Positions 27,743-36,467 of a DNA stretch of 64,000 bases are shown one piece after another. Under the pieces are notes generated by a model. The model did not search any database, was not told the origin of the DNA, and saw only the letters and a program-made list of their open reading frames with translations. Position numbers and translations under genes: made by a program. Each line of letters opens with the position of its first letter. Within the stretch, counting starts at the first letter, position 1. Origin of the DNA: Acidobacteriota bacterium (GTDB lineage Bacteria; Acidobacteriota; Thermoanaerobaculia; Multivoradales; Multivoraceae); NCBI GenBank assembly GCA_029263415.1, contig JAJCXN010000026.1, positions 186,001 through 250,000 of the forward strand, given 5' to 3'.

Positions 27743-28249
27743 TCAGCCTTGATGCTGGTCTGCGGCGAACTTCCAGGCCCCTGGGCTGTAGATCAAAGAG
27801 CCGGCGATAGTGGCTGTCTCTTCGGCTGAGACCTTCATGAATTTGGCGGTGGCATTGGCGAGGAGCCGCTCATCCCCATCTCGAATCTCCGCTGCCGCGA
27901 ACAGCAGGCGCCTGGCGTCGCGCTCGACCCAACCCGCGACCTCGAGCGGCACGCCGACCGGCACCTGATCCTTGTAGCGCACGGTGAGTTCGACCGTGTA
28001 GGTGAACCGCTGGCTGACAAGGACCGTCGCCCAGCCCATGGCCTCATCGAGCAGAGCGGCAACGATGCCGCCGTGCGTTCGCTGTTCGAACCCCGCGAAA
28101 TGCTCTGCAACCGTGCAAGTGGTCTGCACCCTGTCCCCGACGGCTTTGAAGCGTAGTGCCAATCCGTTGTCGTTATCGCGACCACAGACAAAGCAGGTGT
28201 GCGAGGGCGGGAGCGGAACCGGAACAGGCTTCGACTTGTGACTAGTCAT
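27743..28249 (-). CDS. PaaI-like hotdog thioesterase
   Basis: A 168-residue protein from ATG 28249; a longer frame reaches ATG 28282, but those 11 residues would run into the upstream repeat array. CFVCGRDNDNGLALRF near residue 19 and THGGIVAALLDEAMGWA near residue 58 are the hallmarks of PaaI-type acyl-CoA thioesterases (HGG plus Asp/Glu in the central helix). The cytosolic substrate is unknown. It lies downstream of the S9 peptidase on the same strand, separated by the 105-base tandem repeat at 28264-28368. Confidence 0.8.
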   Translation of the reverse strand: MTSHKSKPVPVPLPPSHTCFVCGRDNDNGLALRFKAVGDRVQTTCTVAEHFAGFEQRTHGGIVAALLDEAMGWATVLVSQRFTYTVELTVRYKDQVPVGVPLEVAGWVERDARRLLFAAAEIRDGDERLLANATAKFMKVSAEETATIAGSLIYSPGAWKFAADQHQG

Positions 28250-28263
28250 TACTTTACGCCACC

Positions 28264-28368
28264 TCGCAGAACCGCATCTCATTCAACCGAGGCTCGCTCA
28301 ACCCTACGTCACTCGCCGCTTGGTGGCGCAACCCCCAGTCACTCAACCCCACGTCAGTCAACCCCTCG
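28264..28368. repeat. 7 x 15-nt degenerate tandem repeat over the peptidase stop
   Basis: Exactly 105 bases of 15-nt periodicity. On the plus strand the units begin at 28264, 28279, 28294, 28309, 28324, 28339 and 28354, for example TCGCTCAACCCTACG, TCACTCAACCCCACG and TCAGTCAACCCCTCG. On the minus (coding) strand the first unit is the last four codons plus stop of the S9 peptidase (CGAGGGGTTGACTGA, R-G-V-D-stop). The next is CGTGGGGTTGAGTGA (R-G-V-E-stop); four of seven units end in TGA. The array fills the whole gap to the thioesterase gene. Confidence 0.85.
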
Positions 28369-31068
28369 GACTTCACGCTCGAACAGCTTGAAGATGCGGC
28401 GGTACTCGTCCAACCAGCTGCTGGGTTCGCGAAATCCGTGTGGCTCGATCGGGTAGATGGCGATCTCCCAATCCTCTTTGCCGAGCTCAATCAGCTTCTG
28501 CACTAGTCGAACACTGTCTTGAAAGAACACGTTGTTGTCGAGCATCCCGGTGGCGATCAAAAGCGGTTTGGTCAGCCCTTCGGCGAACTCGATCGGAGAG
28601 GACTTTTGGTAGGCCTCAGGATCTAGCTCCGGAGTGTTGAGGATGTTCGAAGTGTACCCATGGTTGTAGTGAGCCCAATCGGTGACTGGCCTGAGTGCCG
28701 CGCCTGCGGCGAATAGGTCAGGCTTGTTGAACAGTGACATGAACGCGAGGAAGCCGCCGTAGGAACCGCCATAGACCCCGATGCGATCTCGGTCGACTCC
28801 ATGGTTGGAGACCAAGTAGTCCACACCGTCTTCTAGGTCTTCGACCTCAGGCCAACCCATTTGGCGATAGATGGCGGTTCGCCAGTCGCGACCGTAGCCC
28901 TTGGACGCGCGGTAGTCCATGTCGAGGACCACGTAGCCGTGCTGGGTGAGCAGGGTGTGGAACATGAACTCGCGAAAGTAGCCTGACCAACCGAAGTGCG
29001 AATTCTGCAGGTAGCCAGCGCCGTGCACAAAGACCACCGCTGGGCGACCGCTGCCAGCTTGTGCATCAGCTGGTCCGATCGGTTCAGTCTGAGGCAAATA
29101 GAGACGCGAGTAGATGGAGCGGTCGTGGTAGCTCGATGGCACCTTTACGATCTGGGGCTCTACCCAGTCGTAGCGCCGAAACTCATCCGAGACGGTGTGA
29201 GTGAATTGGCGCGGGGCTCCACCTGGAGTCACTTCTTGGACAAAGAGTTCCGGAGGCACTGTGGTCGTCGAGTGTTGAATCAACAACTGTGCCGCGTTGG
29301 GAGAGAGCGTGTAGGAGTTCTGGCCCCCGAGATCTGTCATCTGCTGGATCTCACGTGAGGCAAGTTCGACTCGGTAGACCTCGGTTCGTCCCGGATGCAG
29401 CTCGCTGGAGGTGAAGTAGATGAAACTGCCGTCGGCTGACGCTTGAGGAGAATCGACGACGAAATCTCCGTGGGTCAGCTGCCTTGCAGCCTTGTCGCCC
29501 TTCTTGGCTGCAATGTAGAGATGCGAGTATCCGCTGGCCTCTGAGAGGAAGAAGATCTGGTTGCTACCTGGAAGGAGCCCGAGGTCGCGAAAACTCCAGT
29601 TGATCCAAGCAGGGTCGTGCTGATGGTGAATGACTCGCACCTTAGGCTCGGGCTTGGTGTCCTTAGGTTTTGAGACCTCGGGTTTGGCGGCGTCCTCAAG
29701 GAGCGCCGCGTCTTCAGATCGCGTGTCCGGTTGGCTGGTGTCCGCTAGGAGCTCAGACCAGTCAAGCTGGATGATCCAGCGATCCTTGTTGTCGTTGGAC
29801 CTTGCCTGAACCACTGCGAAGGTACCGTCGTCCGACCATTGAGGTTGGCTGAACTGGATATCTCTCGGTTTGGGTTTCGCAGGCTTTGAGCTTGTCTTTT
29901 TCGCCTGCGTTGCTGGTACTGCCTCAGTGGCCTCTTTAGAAGCCTCTTGACCGTCGTCTTTAGTTTTCCCTTCGGATACTGCTTCACCACTGTCGGCATC
30001 TTTGGGGTCCGCTGACTCCTTGCGGGCCTTCTCGCGCTCCTTAGCAGCCTTCCTGAGTTCAGCAAGCGGATCCTCGCGACGAGTCGGTAGCTCGTCGAGG
30101 TCCAGGACGAGCTGCTGACCGGAGACTCGATCGAGAACGACTAGGCGTTGGCCGGCCTGCGGCGACGTGCCCACCTTGGACCTGACATCGCGCACTTCGA
30201 TGTCAGCGCTGGAAGAGATATAGGTCGGCATCTTGGTGCCACTGCGATCGGGCGACTTGTTGGCGAGAGTGACCAACGCGAGTCGTCCGTTGGGGGAGGC
30301 GCTCATGCCTTGGATCTCGGTCTTTGCTCCCAGGTGCCACGGCTGGTCGGCTCTTTCACTACCTAGGGCGATCGCCTGGTCGCGCTCTGCGTGCAGCCGT
30401 TGGCGCTCGGCGTCTGCACTAACCCAGCCAACGAGTCGCTCCTCTTCGCGCGCGATGTAGTCGCGGCCGGCACGCTTCTTCGCTTCGGCCGCCTCCGGAT
30501 CGTCCGTGCTAGCGCCTGCAAAGAGTTGCTCTTCGAGGCCAGTGATCAAGTCGCGCGCGTAGATTGCGTTGCGTCCTCGCTGATAGCCAAGCCGCCCGTC
30601 TGCCAGAAAGAAAGGGCGACTTTCTCGGTCACTTGTCTTTGTCAATTGGCGCGCAACGCCAGTCTCTAGCGAGCGCACAAAGAGGTCGCCGTTGCGTTCG
30701 TAGGCGCGGTTCCGTTGGTCAGTATCCACCACGCTGCGAGCGGGATCGACGTCTCGGAGTTCAGCAGGGTCGAGCAGTCGCGCCCGCGATTCGTTGAGCG
30801 ACTGCTGATAGAGCTCATTGATGCGAGGGTCCACACCATCCACGGTTGCATGAGCTCTAAAGAAGAGTACAGACCGGGAATCCCAGTTCCAGTAGGGACG
30901 CTGGGGCTCTCGACCGAGCCACTCCTGGTGACTCATGATCCGTTCGAGGGTGACCTCCTGAGCAGCCTCTTGGCCCAAGATCGGTGAGGCGACGAGCAAG
31001 AGCAGTGATAGCAGGATCGTGATCCCGAGGGTTCGGCGTAGATTCGGTCGGATCGGCAGTCGGCGCAT
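28354..31068 (-). CDS. Secreted S9 family (prolyl oligopeptidase-like) peptidase
   Basis: A 904-residue exported serine peptidase. The signal peptide spans about residues 1-32 (LGITILLSLLLLVASPILG). A beta-propeller-like region follows, with repeated 'SPNGRLALVTL / SADGSFIYFTS / SPNAAQLLIQ' blades. It is interrupted at about 340-410 by a Lys/Glu/Ala-rich low-complexity insert. The C-terminal alpha/beta-hydrolase domain has nucleophile Ser769 in GVYGGSYGGF, Asp844 in GMLDNNV and His877 in EPHGF, a complete triad. The family cleaves oligopeptides after proline or other residues; periplasmic peptide scavenging is likely. The stop lies within a 15-nt tandem array. It is downstream of a secreted TPR protein on the same strand. 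Confidence 0.9.
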   Translation of the reverse strand: MRRLPIRPNLRRTLGITILLSLLLLVASPILGQEAAQEVTLERIMSHQEWLGREPQRPYWNWDSRSVLFFRAHATVDGVDPRINELYQQSLNESRARLLDPAELRDVDPARSVVDTDQRNRAYERNGDLFVRSLETGVARQLTKTSDRESRPFFLADGRLGYQRGRNAIYARDLITGLEEQLFAGASTDDPEAAEAKKRAGRDYIAREEERLVGWVSADAERQRLHAERDQAIALGSERADQPWHLGAKTEIQGMSASPNGRLALVTLANKSPDRSGTKMPTYISSSADIEVRDVRSKVGTSPQAGQRLVVLDRVSGQQLVLDLDELPTRREDPLAELRKAAKEREKARKESADPKDADSGEAVSEGKTKDDGQEASKEATEAVPATQAKKTSSKPAKPKPRDIQFSQPQWSDDGTFAVVQARSNDNKDRWIIQLDWSELLADTSQPDTRSEDAALLEDAAKPEVSKPKDTKPEPKVRVIHHQHDPAWINWSFRDLGLLPGSNQIFFLSEASGYSHLYIAAKKGDKAARQLTHGDFVVDSPQASADGSFIYFTSSELHPGRTEVYRVELASREIQQMTDLGGQNSYTLSPNAAQLLIQHSTTTVPPELFVQEVTPGGAPRQFTHTVSDEFRRYDWVEPQIVKVPSSYHDRSIYSRLYLPQTEPIGPADAQAGSGRPAVVFVHGAGYLQNSHFGWSGYFREFMFHTLLTQHGYVVLDMDYRASKGYGRDWRTAIYRQMGWPEVEDLEDGVDYLVSNHGVDRDRIGVYGGSYGGFLAFMSLFNKPDLFAAGAALRPVTDWAHYNHGYTSNILNTPELDPEAYQKSSPIEFAEGLTKPLLIATGMLDNNVFFQDSVRLVQKLIELGKEDWEIAIYPIEPHGFREPSSWLDEYRRIFKLFEREVRGVD

Positions 31069-31277
31069 GGTTCAGGAATTCTCTTTTGCCTCCGCTCGCG
31101 GAGGGTTCAATGGAGTAGAGGGGAGTTGTCAGCTCGACGTGGCTACGACGTTAAGAGCGGTGCCCCAGTGTTGTGGTGACGGGCGTCGGTTCGGTCAGGA
31201 CGACGTGAGGTGGGGAATGCCTGCGGTCGGGAGTGCTGACTGGGACGGTCAAGGTGGCCTTGCCGCAGGGCCCAGTG

Positions 31278-32291
31278 CTACTGCAAGTAGGAGAGCATCT
31301 CTTTCGCAAGCGCCGCATCCGGGTCCTCCGGAGCGATCGCAATGAACTTTTCGAGGTGTTCCTTGGCCTTGTCGTTGACTTGTTCGGCGACAAAGATCAT
31401 TCCGAGAATGTAGTTGGCCTTGGCATGATTGGCGTCGAGGCCAAGCACTTCCTCGAGCAGCGGCTTAGCGGCAGCCGAGTCGCCCTGGTTGTAGAGATCG
31501 GCTGCCTCATTGAACAAGTTGGCGCTGGCCTTGGACGGATCTGCGGTTTGCATGGCAGACAGGACTTCCTTGGCCTTCTTCTTCTCACCAAGCTCGCTGT
31601 AGGACTTGTACAGGACCTGATTCATTGAGTCGACGTCGGTTTCGGCGGCCACCGCCAGTTGAGCATGCTTGAGCGCGTTGTTCCAAGACTCAGTCTGCAG
31701 GTACACCCGCGCTAGCGCTGCATTGGCGTTGTGTAGGTCTGGCTTCTTCTCGAGAGCGTCCTTGAAGTTCTGTTCCGCCGTATCGAGGTCGCCGGCGTTC
31801 ATCGCTGCCACACCGCGATTGAACATTGCACCTGCACCGCCGCCGCCCTTCTCGGCGCCTTCGCTAGCGTCCCCAGGGGCGGGCACCGCGGCCTGAGCAG
31901 TGCGAATCATCCAGTCCCTGCGCGTTCGCTGGCGAGCACTGACGCGAACCCCGTTCAACGTGACGGGCTGATAACCGGCCTTGGTGACAGTCAGGGTGTA
32001 GCGCTTTGTCGCGTTGGCGATGAAGAGTCGATACTTACCCTTGTCGTCACTAGTCTCAGATTGCTCGAAATCGGGAGTTTCGGGATCGGTGATGGTAATT
32101 GTGGCCCCAGGTACCGGATTCTCATTCTCGTCCGTGACCGCGCCGAACATGGTGCCCGGCATCTGAGCGAGAGAGGGCAGTGCGATTAGGATCAGCAAGG
32201 TGGCGAGCAGGCTGGCGATCGCAAGACTGCGCCGATCGGTCGGGGGCAGGCTCGTTTCGATGGTCATGCCGGAGGGGGCTTTGAAGGTCAT
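31278..32291 (-). CDS. Exported TPR protein with carboxypeptidase-regulatory-like domain
   Basis: A 337-residue protein from ATG 32291, chosen because AGGAG sits six bases upstream; the open frame extends to 32501 but overlaps the divergent CCA gene. Residues 20-43 are a signal-like segment (LAIASLLATLLILIALPSLAQ). Residues 46-125 form a carboxypeptidase regulatory-like beta sandwich (GAVTDENENPVPGATITITD...TKAGYQPVTLNGV). Tetratricopeptide repeats fill about 160-330 (AMFNRGVAAMNAGDLDTAEQNFKDALEKKPD and following). It is probably periplasmic or outer-membrane associated and protein binding. The peptidase gene follows on the same strand after 209 bases with no other feature I can identify. Confidence 0.8.
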   Translation of the reverse strand: MTFKAPSGMTIETSLPPTDRRSLAIASLLATLLILIALPSLAQMPGTMFGAVTDENENPVPGATITITDPETPDFEQSETSDDKGKYRLFIANATKRYTLTVTKAGYQPVTLNGVRVSARQRTRRDWMIRTAQAAVPAPGDASEGAEKGGGGAGAMFNRGVAAMNAGDLDTAEQNFKDALEKKPDLHNANAALARVYLQTESWNNALKHAQLAVAAETDVDSMNQVLYKSYSELGEKKKAKEVLSAMQTADPSKASANLFNEAADLYNQGDSAAAKPLLEEVLGLDANHAKANYILGMIFVAEQVNDKAKEHLEKFIAIAPEDPDAALAKEMLSYLQ

Positions 32292-32445
32292 GCGGAGCTC
32301 CTGAGAATCCGTGAAGGCGGTCTGATCGTTGAGATGGTTGACCCTGGCGGCGTTGCGCTCTGGGCCCACGGCCCAACAAAGTATCAAAGCCGAGCAGAGT
32401 GAGAGAATATTTCGCCGGGCGAAGTGCGCCTCGTATGATGAAGGG

Positions 32446-33840
32446 ATGGAACTCGCGTTCAGGACAACCGCTCCAGAGACCTTCAATGAAGTGCTTGACA
32501 TCGCTCGGCTGCTGCGGTCCGCAGGTGGTAGGGCGCACCTGGTCGGGGGTTGTGTTCGGGACGCTCTGATTGGCCGGCCGACAAATGACTTCGATCTAGA
32601 GGTCTTTGGCCTAGATCCAGGCGCCCTGCGGCGTGTGCTCGAGCAGCGCTATCAGTTGGACTTGGTGGGTATGGCGTTCGGGGTACTGAAGCTGCGTGGC
32701 CATCCGATCGACGTGGCGTTACCGCGTCGGGAATCCAAGCGCGGATTGGGCCATCGCGGCTTTGAGATCGCGTCTGTACCCGATCTGACCGAGCACGAGG
32801 CCGCAGCTCGCCGTGATTTCACCATCAACGCGATCGCCTTCGATCCCCTCGAAGAGCGCTGGATTGACCCGTTTAACGGGATAAGTGACCTCGAACAGGG
32901 CCTACTGCGGCATACCACCGAGCACTTCACAGAGGATCCGCTGCGAGTCCTGCGTGGCGCTCAGTTGGTTGCCCGCTTCTCGCTGGATGTTGACGCTAGG
33001 ACTGTTGCGGTCTGTCGGAGCATGGAGATGGAAGGGCTTGCGGTTGATCGCATTGACGGGGAGTGGCGGAAGCTTCTTCTGCAAGGACAACGGCCAGGAT
33101 TGGGACTGGAGTTTCTAAGGTCGGCTCAGTGGCTGCGCTACTTTCCCGAGATCGAGGCTCTTATCGGCTGCGAGCAAGATCCGGAATGGCACCCAGAGGG
33201 CGACGTGTTTCAACACACGATGGAAGTCCTGGATGCATTCGCGGATCAGCGAACCGATGATCGCTGGGAGAACCTAGTGGTTGGTTTCGGGTGCCTGTGC
33301 CATGACCTTGGAAAGCCGTCAACGACCGTATTCGTTGACGGCCGCTGGCGCTCTCCTTGCCACGAACCGGAGGGTGCTGGTCCCACGCGGGACCTTCTTG
33401 CCAGGATCTCGCGCGAAACTCGCTTAGTCGACGCAGTGATTCCTTTGGTCGAGCATCACCTAAAGCCTAGACAGCTATTCGACGCGAAGGTTAGTGACGC
33501 TGCGGTAAGGCGGTTGGCGCGGAAGGTACGGATTGATCGCTTGGTACGTGTAGCCCAGGCTGACTGGGACGGGCGACCGCCGAAGCCCAGAGGCGCTGAT
33601 CCGGCCTGCGAATGGCTGCTTGAGCGCGCCTCGTGCTTGGAACTCGAGGCGAAAGCGCCGCAGCCGCTGATGCAGGGTCGACACCTGCTGGAGGAGGGGT
33701 TGGCTCCGGGACCCTACTTCGGCCGAGTATTGGCCGGGTGCTTCGAACGCCAACTCGACGGGGAATTCGACTCGGTAGAGACCGGTCGTGAGGTCCTGCG
33801 AGGGCTGATTCAGGCTCATTTGCGATCTGAGGCCAACTAG
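32446..33840 (+). CDS. cca: CCA-adding tRNA nucleotidyltransferase with HD domain
   Basis: A class II polymerase-beta-like nucleotidyltransferase of 464 residues from ATG 32446. HLVGGCVRDALIGRPTNDFDLEVFG (about 28-52) has the G-G-x-VRD and metal-binding D-x-D. RRDFTINAIAFD and the EDPLRVLRGAQLVARF block are the neck and body motifs. The C-terminal part has an HD phosphohydrolase signature (HTMEVLDAF... CHDLGK) as in the multifunctional enzyme. It would add or repair the CCA end of tRNAs, although the one tRNA gene here already encodes CCA. A poly(A) polymerase or A-adding role cannot be excluded. The longer frame from 32329 lacks a ribosome site. Confidence 0.88.
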   Translation: MELAFRTTAPETFNEVLDIARLLRSAGGRAHLVGGCVRDALIGRPTNDFDLEVFGLDPGALRRVLEQRYQLDLVGMAFGVLKLRGHPIDVALPRRESKRGLGHRGFEIASVPDLTEHEAAARRDFTINAIAFDPLEERWIDPFNGISDLEQGLLRHTTEHFTEDPLRVLRGAQLVARFSLDVDARTVAVCRSMEMEGLAVDRIDGEWRKLLLQGQRPGLGLEFLRSAQWLRYFPEIEALIGCEQDPEWHPEGDVFQHTMEVLDAFADQRTDDRWENLVVGFGCLCHDLGKPSTTVFVDGRWRSPCHEPEGAGPTRDLLARISRETRLVDAVIPLVEHHLKPRQLFDAKVSDAAVRRLARKVRIDRLVRVAQADWDGRPPKPRGADPACEWLLERASCLELEAKAPQPLMQGRHLLEEGLAPGPYFGRVLAGCFERQLDGEFDSVETGREVLRGLIQAHLRSEAN

Positions 33841-34050
33841 AGAAGAGTGGAGGCTGGGAACCTTGAGGGCTCGAGCAGTCGTTAGAATCCTTGTGCCGGC
33901 CGTGAGCGGGTGTTTCGGCGCCAGCAGCCAGCGTGATTTTGGAAGAAACACTACTCTGGTTGCCCTCGTCGGACTTGTACCGAGGAGTGGTGGCCTGGAA
34001 TCCGCTTCCGCGGCTCGATGTTTCTTAGGCCGCTGTTCGGAATCCGCACC

Positions 34051-34078
34051 TTGACTGACATTCCCCTTATGGATAATT
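34051..34078 (+). promoter_or_regulatory. Candidate sigma-70-type promoter upstream of the ECF sigma gene
   Basis: TTGACT (34051-34056) matches five of six -35 positions, and GATAAT (34072-34077) matches five of six -10 positions with a short 15-base spacer. The site lies about 25 bases upstream of the sigma factor start. Sequence resemblance only. Confidence 0.35.
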
Positions 34079-34102
34079 GGCATGAGGCCAAAGTGAAGTG
34101 AC

Positions 34103-34810
34103 TTGTTGAAACGTAAACCAACACCAGCTCCGTTCACGCAAAGTGCCGAGGTGTCTGCGCCCAATCGTCGGGCAGCGGACGTCGAGCGTCAAGAGCGATC
34201 GCGCAGTGAAGATCAGGAGTTGGTCGATGCTGCACAAACTGGCGACCAGGCCAGCTTTGAGCGCTTGGTCGTCAAGTACGAGGCGTCCTTGCGGCGTGTG
34301 GTGTTCGGCTTGGTCCGGGACCATGGCCTTGCAGAAGATATTGCCCAAGACGCCTTCTTGAGGGCCTACCGCAAACTCAAGCGTCTTCAGGACGGTCGGG
34401 CGTTTCAGGGTTGGCTGTTCACCATCGGTCTGAATGAGGCGCGCGATGAGCTGCGCAGACGTTCGCGCCGCCCTGCGGTACCCGAAGAGGTGCTCGAAGC
34501 GGTCCCGGATGAAACAGTTGCGCCCTCCGATCACTCTTCAATGGTCAGCGAGAAGGGACAGTTCCTACAAGCTGTACTGACCGACCTACCGAAGAAGATG
34601 TTAGAACCACTCCTACTCAAGCACGTTCAAGACTTCACCTACAGTGAGATCGCGGAGATGCTACAGATTCCCATGGGTACCGTCCAGATTCGCATTCATC
34701 GCGCTCGAATCAAGCTGCGCCAACGGCTTGCTGAGTTGGGGCTTGACTCAGCGGAGAGTGCCTCAGCGCTCGCGTCACCGAAAGCGCGCACTGTCGGAGG
34801 GCGAACCTGA
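34103..34810 (+). CDS. ECF-type RNA polymerase sigma factor
   Basis: A 235-residue sigma-70 family factor with only regions 2 and 4. Region 2 at about 47-112 includes FGLVRDHGLAEDIAQDAFLRAYRKL (2.2) and AFQGWLFTIGLNEARDELRRR (2.3-2.4). Region 4 at about 155-215 has the helix-turn-helix FTYSEIAEMLQIPMGTVQIRIHRARIKLRQRL. A disordered basic N-terminus precedes them. The frame begins with TTG TTG at 34103, and a GTG around 34151 is an alternative. It overlaps the anti-sigma gene by one base (TGATG). The pairing means activity is probably held by the membrane anti-sigma and released by an envelope signal. Confidence 0.9.
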   Translation: MLKRKPTPAPFTQSAEVSAPNRRAADVERQERSRSEDQELVDAAQTGDQASFERLVVKYEASLRRVVFGLVRDHGLAEDIAQDAFLRAYRKLKRLQDGRAFQGWLFTIGLNEARDELRRRSRRPAVPEEVLEAVPDETVAPSDHSSMVSEKGQFLQAVLTDLPKKMLEPLLLKHVQDFTYSEIAEMLQIPMGTVQIRIHRARIKLRQRLAELGLDSAESASALASPKARTVGGRT

Positions 34811-35490
34811 TGAACGCTCATTGGCGCGACCGCGATCAACCCCGCAGTAGGCGGTGCCAAAGTGTGCAGTCGGAACTTTCGGCATATGTTGATGGTGAAC
34901 TTGAAGGGGCGACCCATGTGCGTGCACGCTGCCGCGTCGAAGAGCATGTGAAGCGCTGCGAGTCTTGCGCTGCCGTATTGGAACGCTGGGCCCTTGATTC
35001 CTTAATGCTAGCTGTGCCCAAGAGTGACGTTCCAGCCGCTCCTTGGTTTCAGCAGCAGTTCTCGAAGCGTCTTGCTGAGACTCAGGCGGTCACGCTGGGT
35101 GCAAGACTTTCGCGGATGCGACTGACGCTGGCGCCCTTGGGACCTGTGTCCGAGTCCGCACGCTGGTTCGTCGTGCGGTCGCTGCCGGTCGCGGTGGTGG
35201 CTCTGGGCCTCATGCTCGGCGTTGGCCTACGCGTGCAGCTGGAGTCCAACAAACCGACACCTGCTCTAGCAAGCGGTTTCTCCGAGTTCGAGACAATCGC
35301 TTTGGCTGCTAGTGGAGTCCGGCAACGTCCTAGTGCTTCGGCAGATGGCTTCCGCTTTGACGATGTGTTGAGGCCAGGAACCGGCTCCCTCGCCTTGGCG
35401 TCCTCAGGTCTTGCGACACCAGCGTCGTTTACCATCGGGACCACTCAGGGCCCCGTTGTTACATTGATCCCTTCGGAGAAAGACCGATGA
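34810..35490 (+). CDS. Membrane anti-sigma factor with zinc-finger motif
   Basis: A 226-residue protein. Its N-terminal cytosolic part has HVKRCESC (His46, Cys50, Cys53), the HxxxCxxC zinc motif of anti-sigma factors, with the preceding LSAYVDGELEG helix. One membrane helix lies at about 123-144 (RSLPVAVVALGLMLGVGL), followed by a periplasmic tail with no recognised domain. It is translationally coupled to the sigma gene upstream and to the periplasmic sensor downstream (ATGA). It would bind and silence the ECF factor. Confidence 0.85.
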   Translation: MNAHWRDRDQPRSRRCQSVQSELSAYVDGELEGATHVRARCRVEEHVKRCESCAAVLERWALDSLMLAVPKSDVPAAPWFQQQFSKRLAETQAVTLGARLSRMRLTLAPLGPVSESARWFVVRSLPVAVVALGLMLGVGLRVQLESNKPTPALASGFSEFETIALAASGVRQRPSASADGFRFDDVLRPGTGSLALASSGLATPASFTIGTTQGPVVTLIPSEKDR

Positions 35491-35975
35491 AGCGCGGCTG
35501 GCTTGGTTGGGCACTTGCTGGCTTGCTGCTCGCGAGCGTGCTCGTTGGCTTAGTCGCCGAGAGTCCTCGGTCCGCTGCGGCTGACCCTCCTGCTCAGCAA
35601 GCCGAAGTGAAGCATGATCATGATTTGCCGCACTTCGAATGTGAAGATCGTACGGGTGTGCCCTACGAGATTACGGCAGAGAAGCGTCAGCAGCACGTCG
35701 CCTGGATGCAAAGAGAGCTCGACCTGTCGGATGATCAAGGGAAGCGGATGATTTCCGTGTTTGATGACGCTGCCTTTCGGGCCGACGAGTTCTGGCGGCA
35801 AACCCGAGATGAATACTGCAGCCTGCGCGATCGATTGTTCGCAGATGCGCGCGCGGTGATGACCGAGGACCAGATCGAGTTGCTTGGCGAGAAGATCCGC
35901 GACCGGAACGAATCGCTGAACGACGAACCCAACCCTCAGAGCGAGCCCGAAGGTCCGACGGAGCATCGCAGGTGA
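35487..35975 (+). CDS. Periplasmic sensor-like protein (CpxP/CnrX-type)
   Basis: A 162-residue exported or anchored protein. A hydrophobic N-terminal segment (7-26) precedes a His/Asp-rich stretch HDHDLPHFECED (about 44-55), which could bind metal. A long helical hairpin follows (LDLSDDQGKRMISVFDDAAFRADEFWRQ... MTEDQIELLGEKIRDR) with the repeated L(S/T)xxQ pattern seen in CpxP, Spy and heavy-metal sensors. The position after sigma and anti-sigma recalls cnrYXH. Metal sensing is inference; a chaperone role is also possible. Confidence 0.7.
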   Translation: MKRGWLGWALAGLLLASVLVGLVAESPRSAAADPPAQQAEVKHDHDLPHFECEDRTGVPYEITAEKRQQHVAWMQRELDLSDDQGKRMISVFDDAAFRADEFWRQTRDEYCSLRDRLFADARAVMTEDQIELLGEKIRDRNESLNDEPNPQSEPEGPTEHRR

Positions 35976-36467
35976 GCAGCGCGCCGACCCCCGCCGAGTA
36001 TGCCCGAACTCCAAAGATCCGAACTCTTGAGACGCAAACTCCTGAGACGCGGGCGAGGAGATCAGGCTTGTCTGCGAGTGAGCGTCAAACAAACAGTTGC
36101 ACGCCACGTCTATTCTCGCTGGACCTTTGCGGGCGTGGCGGGTGAGTGTTGAACCATCTGTTTGGGGTGAGCTGGCGGAACGTGAGGGCGCCGTCGAGGC
36201 CGGTGTAGCCGGCGCTTGCGCTGCCGGGAGCAAGCGCATGGGCAGCTTTACATTCCTGACAAAGGACTTGCCTTGGCTTGATGATCCCAACGGCCAACTC
36301 GCCGTATCTTCACTGTCGAGCAACGGAAACCAAATGTTCGGCTCCAAGAGCGCGAGGGAGTCGCTAGCCGACGGGCAGTGCCTAGATTCCCAAGGCGCTC
36401 CGTTGATTGCATGCACCGGAAATTGGTCTCGTTGCAAGACGATGAATATTGGAGAGGAACTAGAATC
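35976..36467. other. 492-base gap before the RND operon
   Basis: No gene that I can support. The first part holds the 15-nt repeat at 36004-36049. A plus-strand frame at 36097-36471 is open and ends overlapping the RND start (ATGA), but it has no recognisable domain or ribosome site. A promoter for the RND genes must lie here or upstream of the sigma gene; I see no convincing -35/-10 pair. GGAGAGG at 36451-36457 is the ribosome site of the RND permease. Confidence 0.5.
36004..36049. repeat. 15-nt degenerate tandem repeat (3 units)
   Basis: Units CCGAACTCCAAAGAT (36004-36018), CCGAACTCTTGAGACG (36019-36034) and CAAACTCCTGAGACG (36035-36049). It lies 28 bases after the stop of the periplasmic sensor gene. 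Confidence 0.65.

Noticed and set aside
28264-28368. CRISPR array at the 15-nt repeat
   Set aside because: Units are contiguous and degenerate with no spacers and no cas genes nearby.
35550-36437. 295-residue minus-strand frame opposite the sensor gene and the following gap
   Set aside because: It is antisense to a well-supported operon gene, has no domain or ribosome site, and its SQEFA/SQEFG/SLEFG stretch is just the 15-nt repeat translated.
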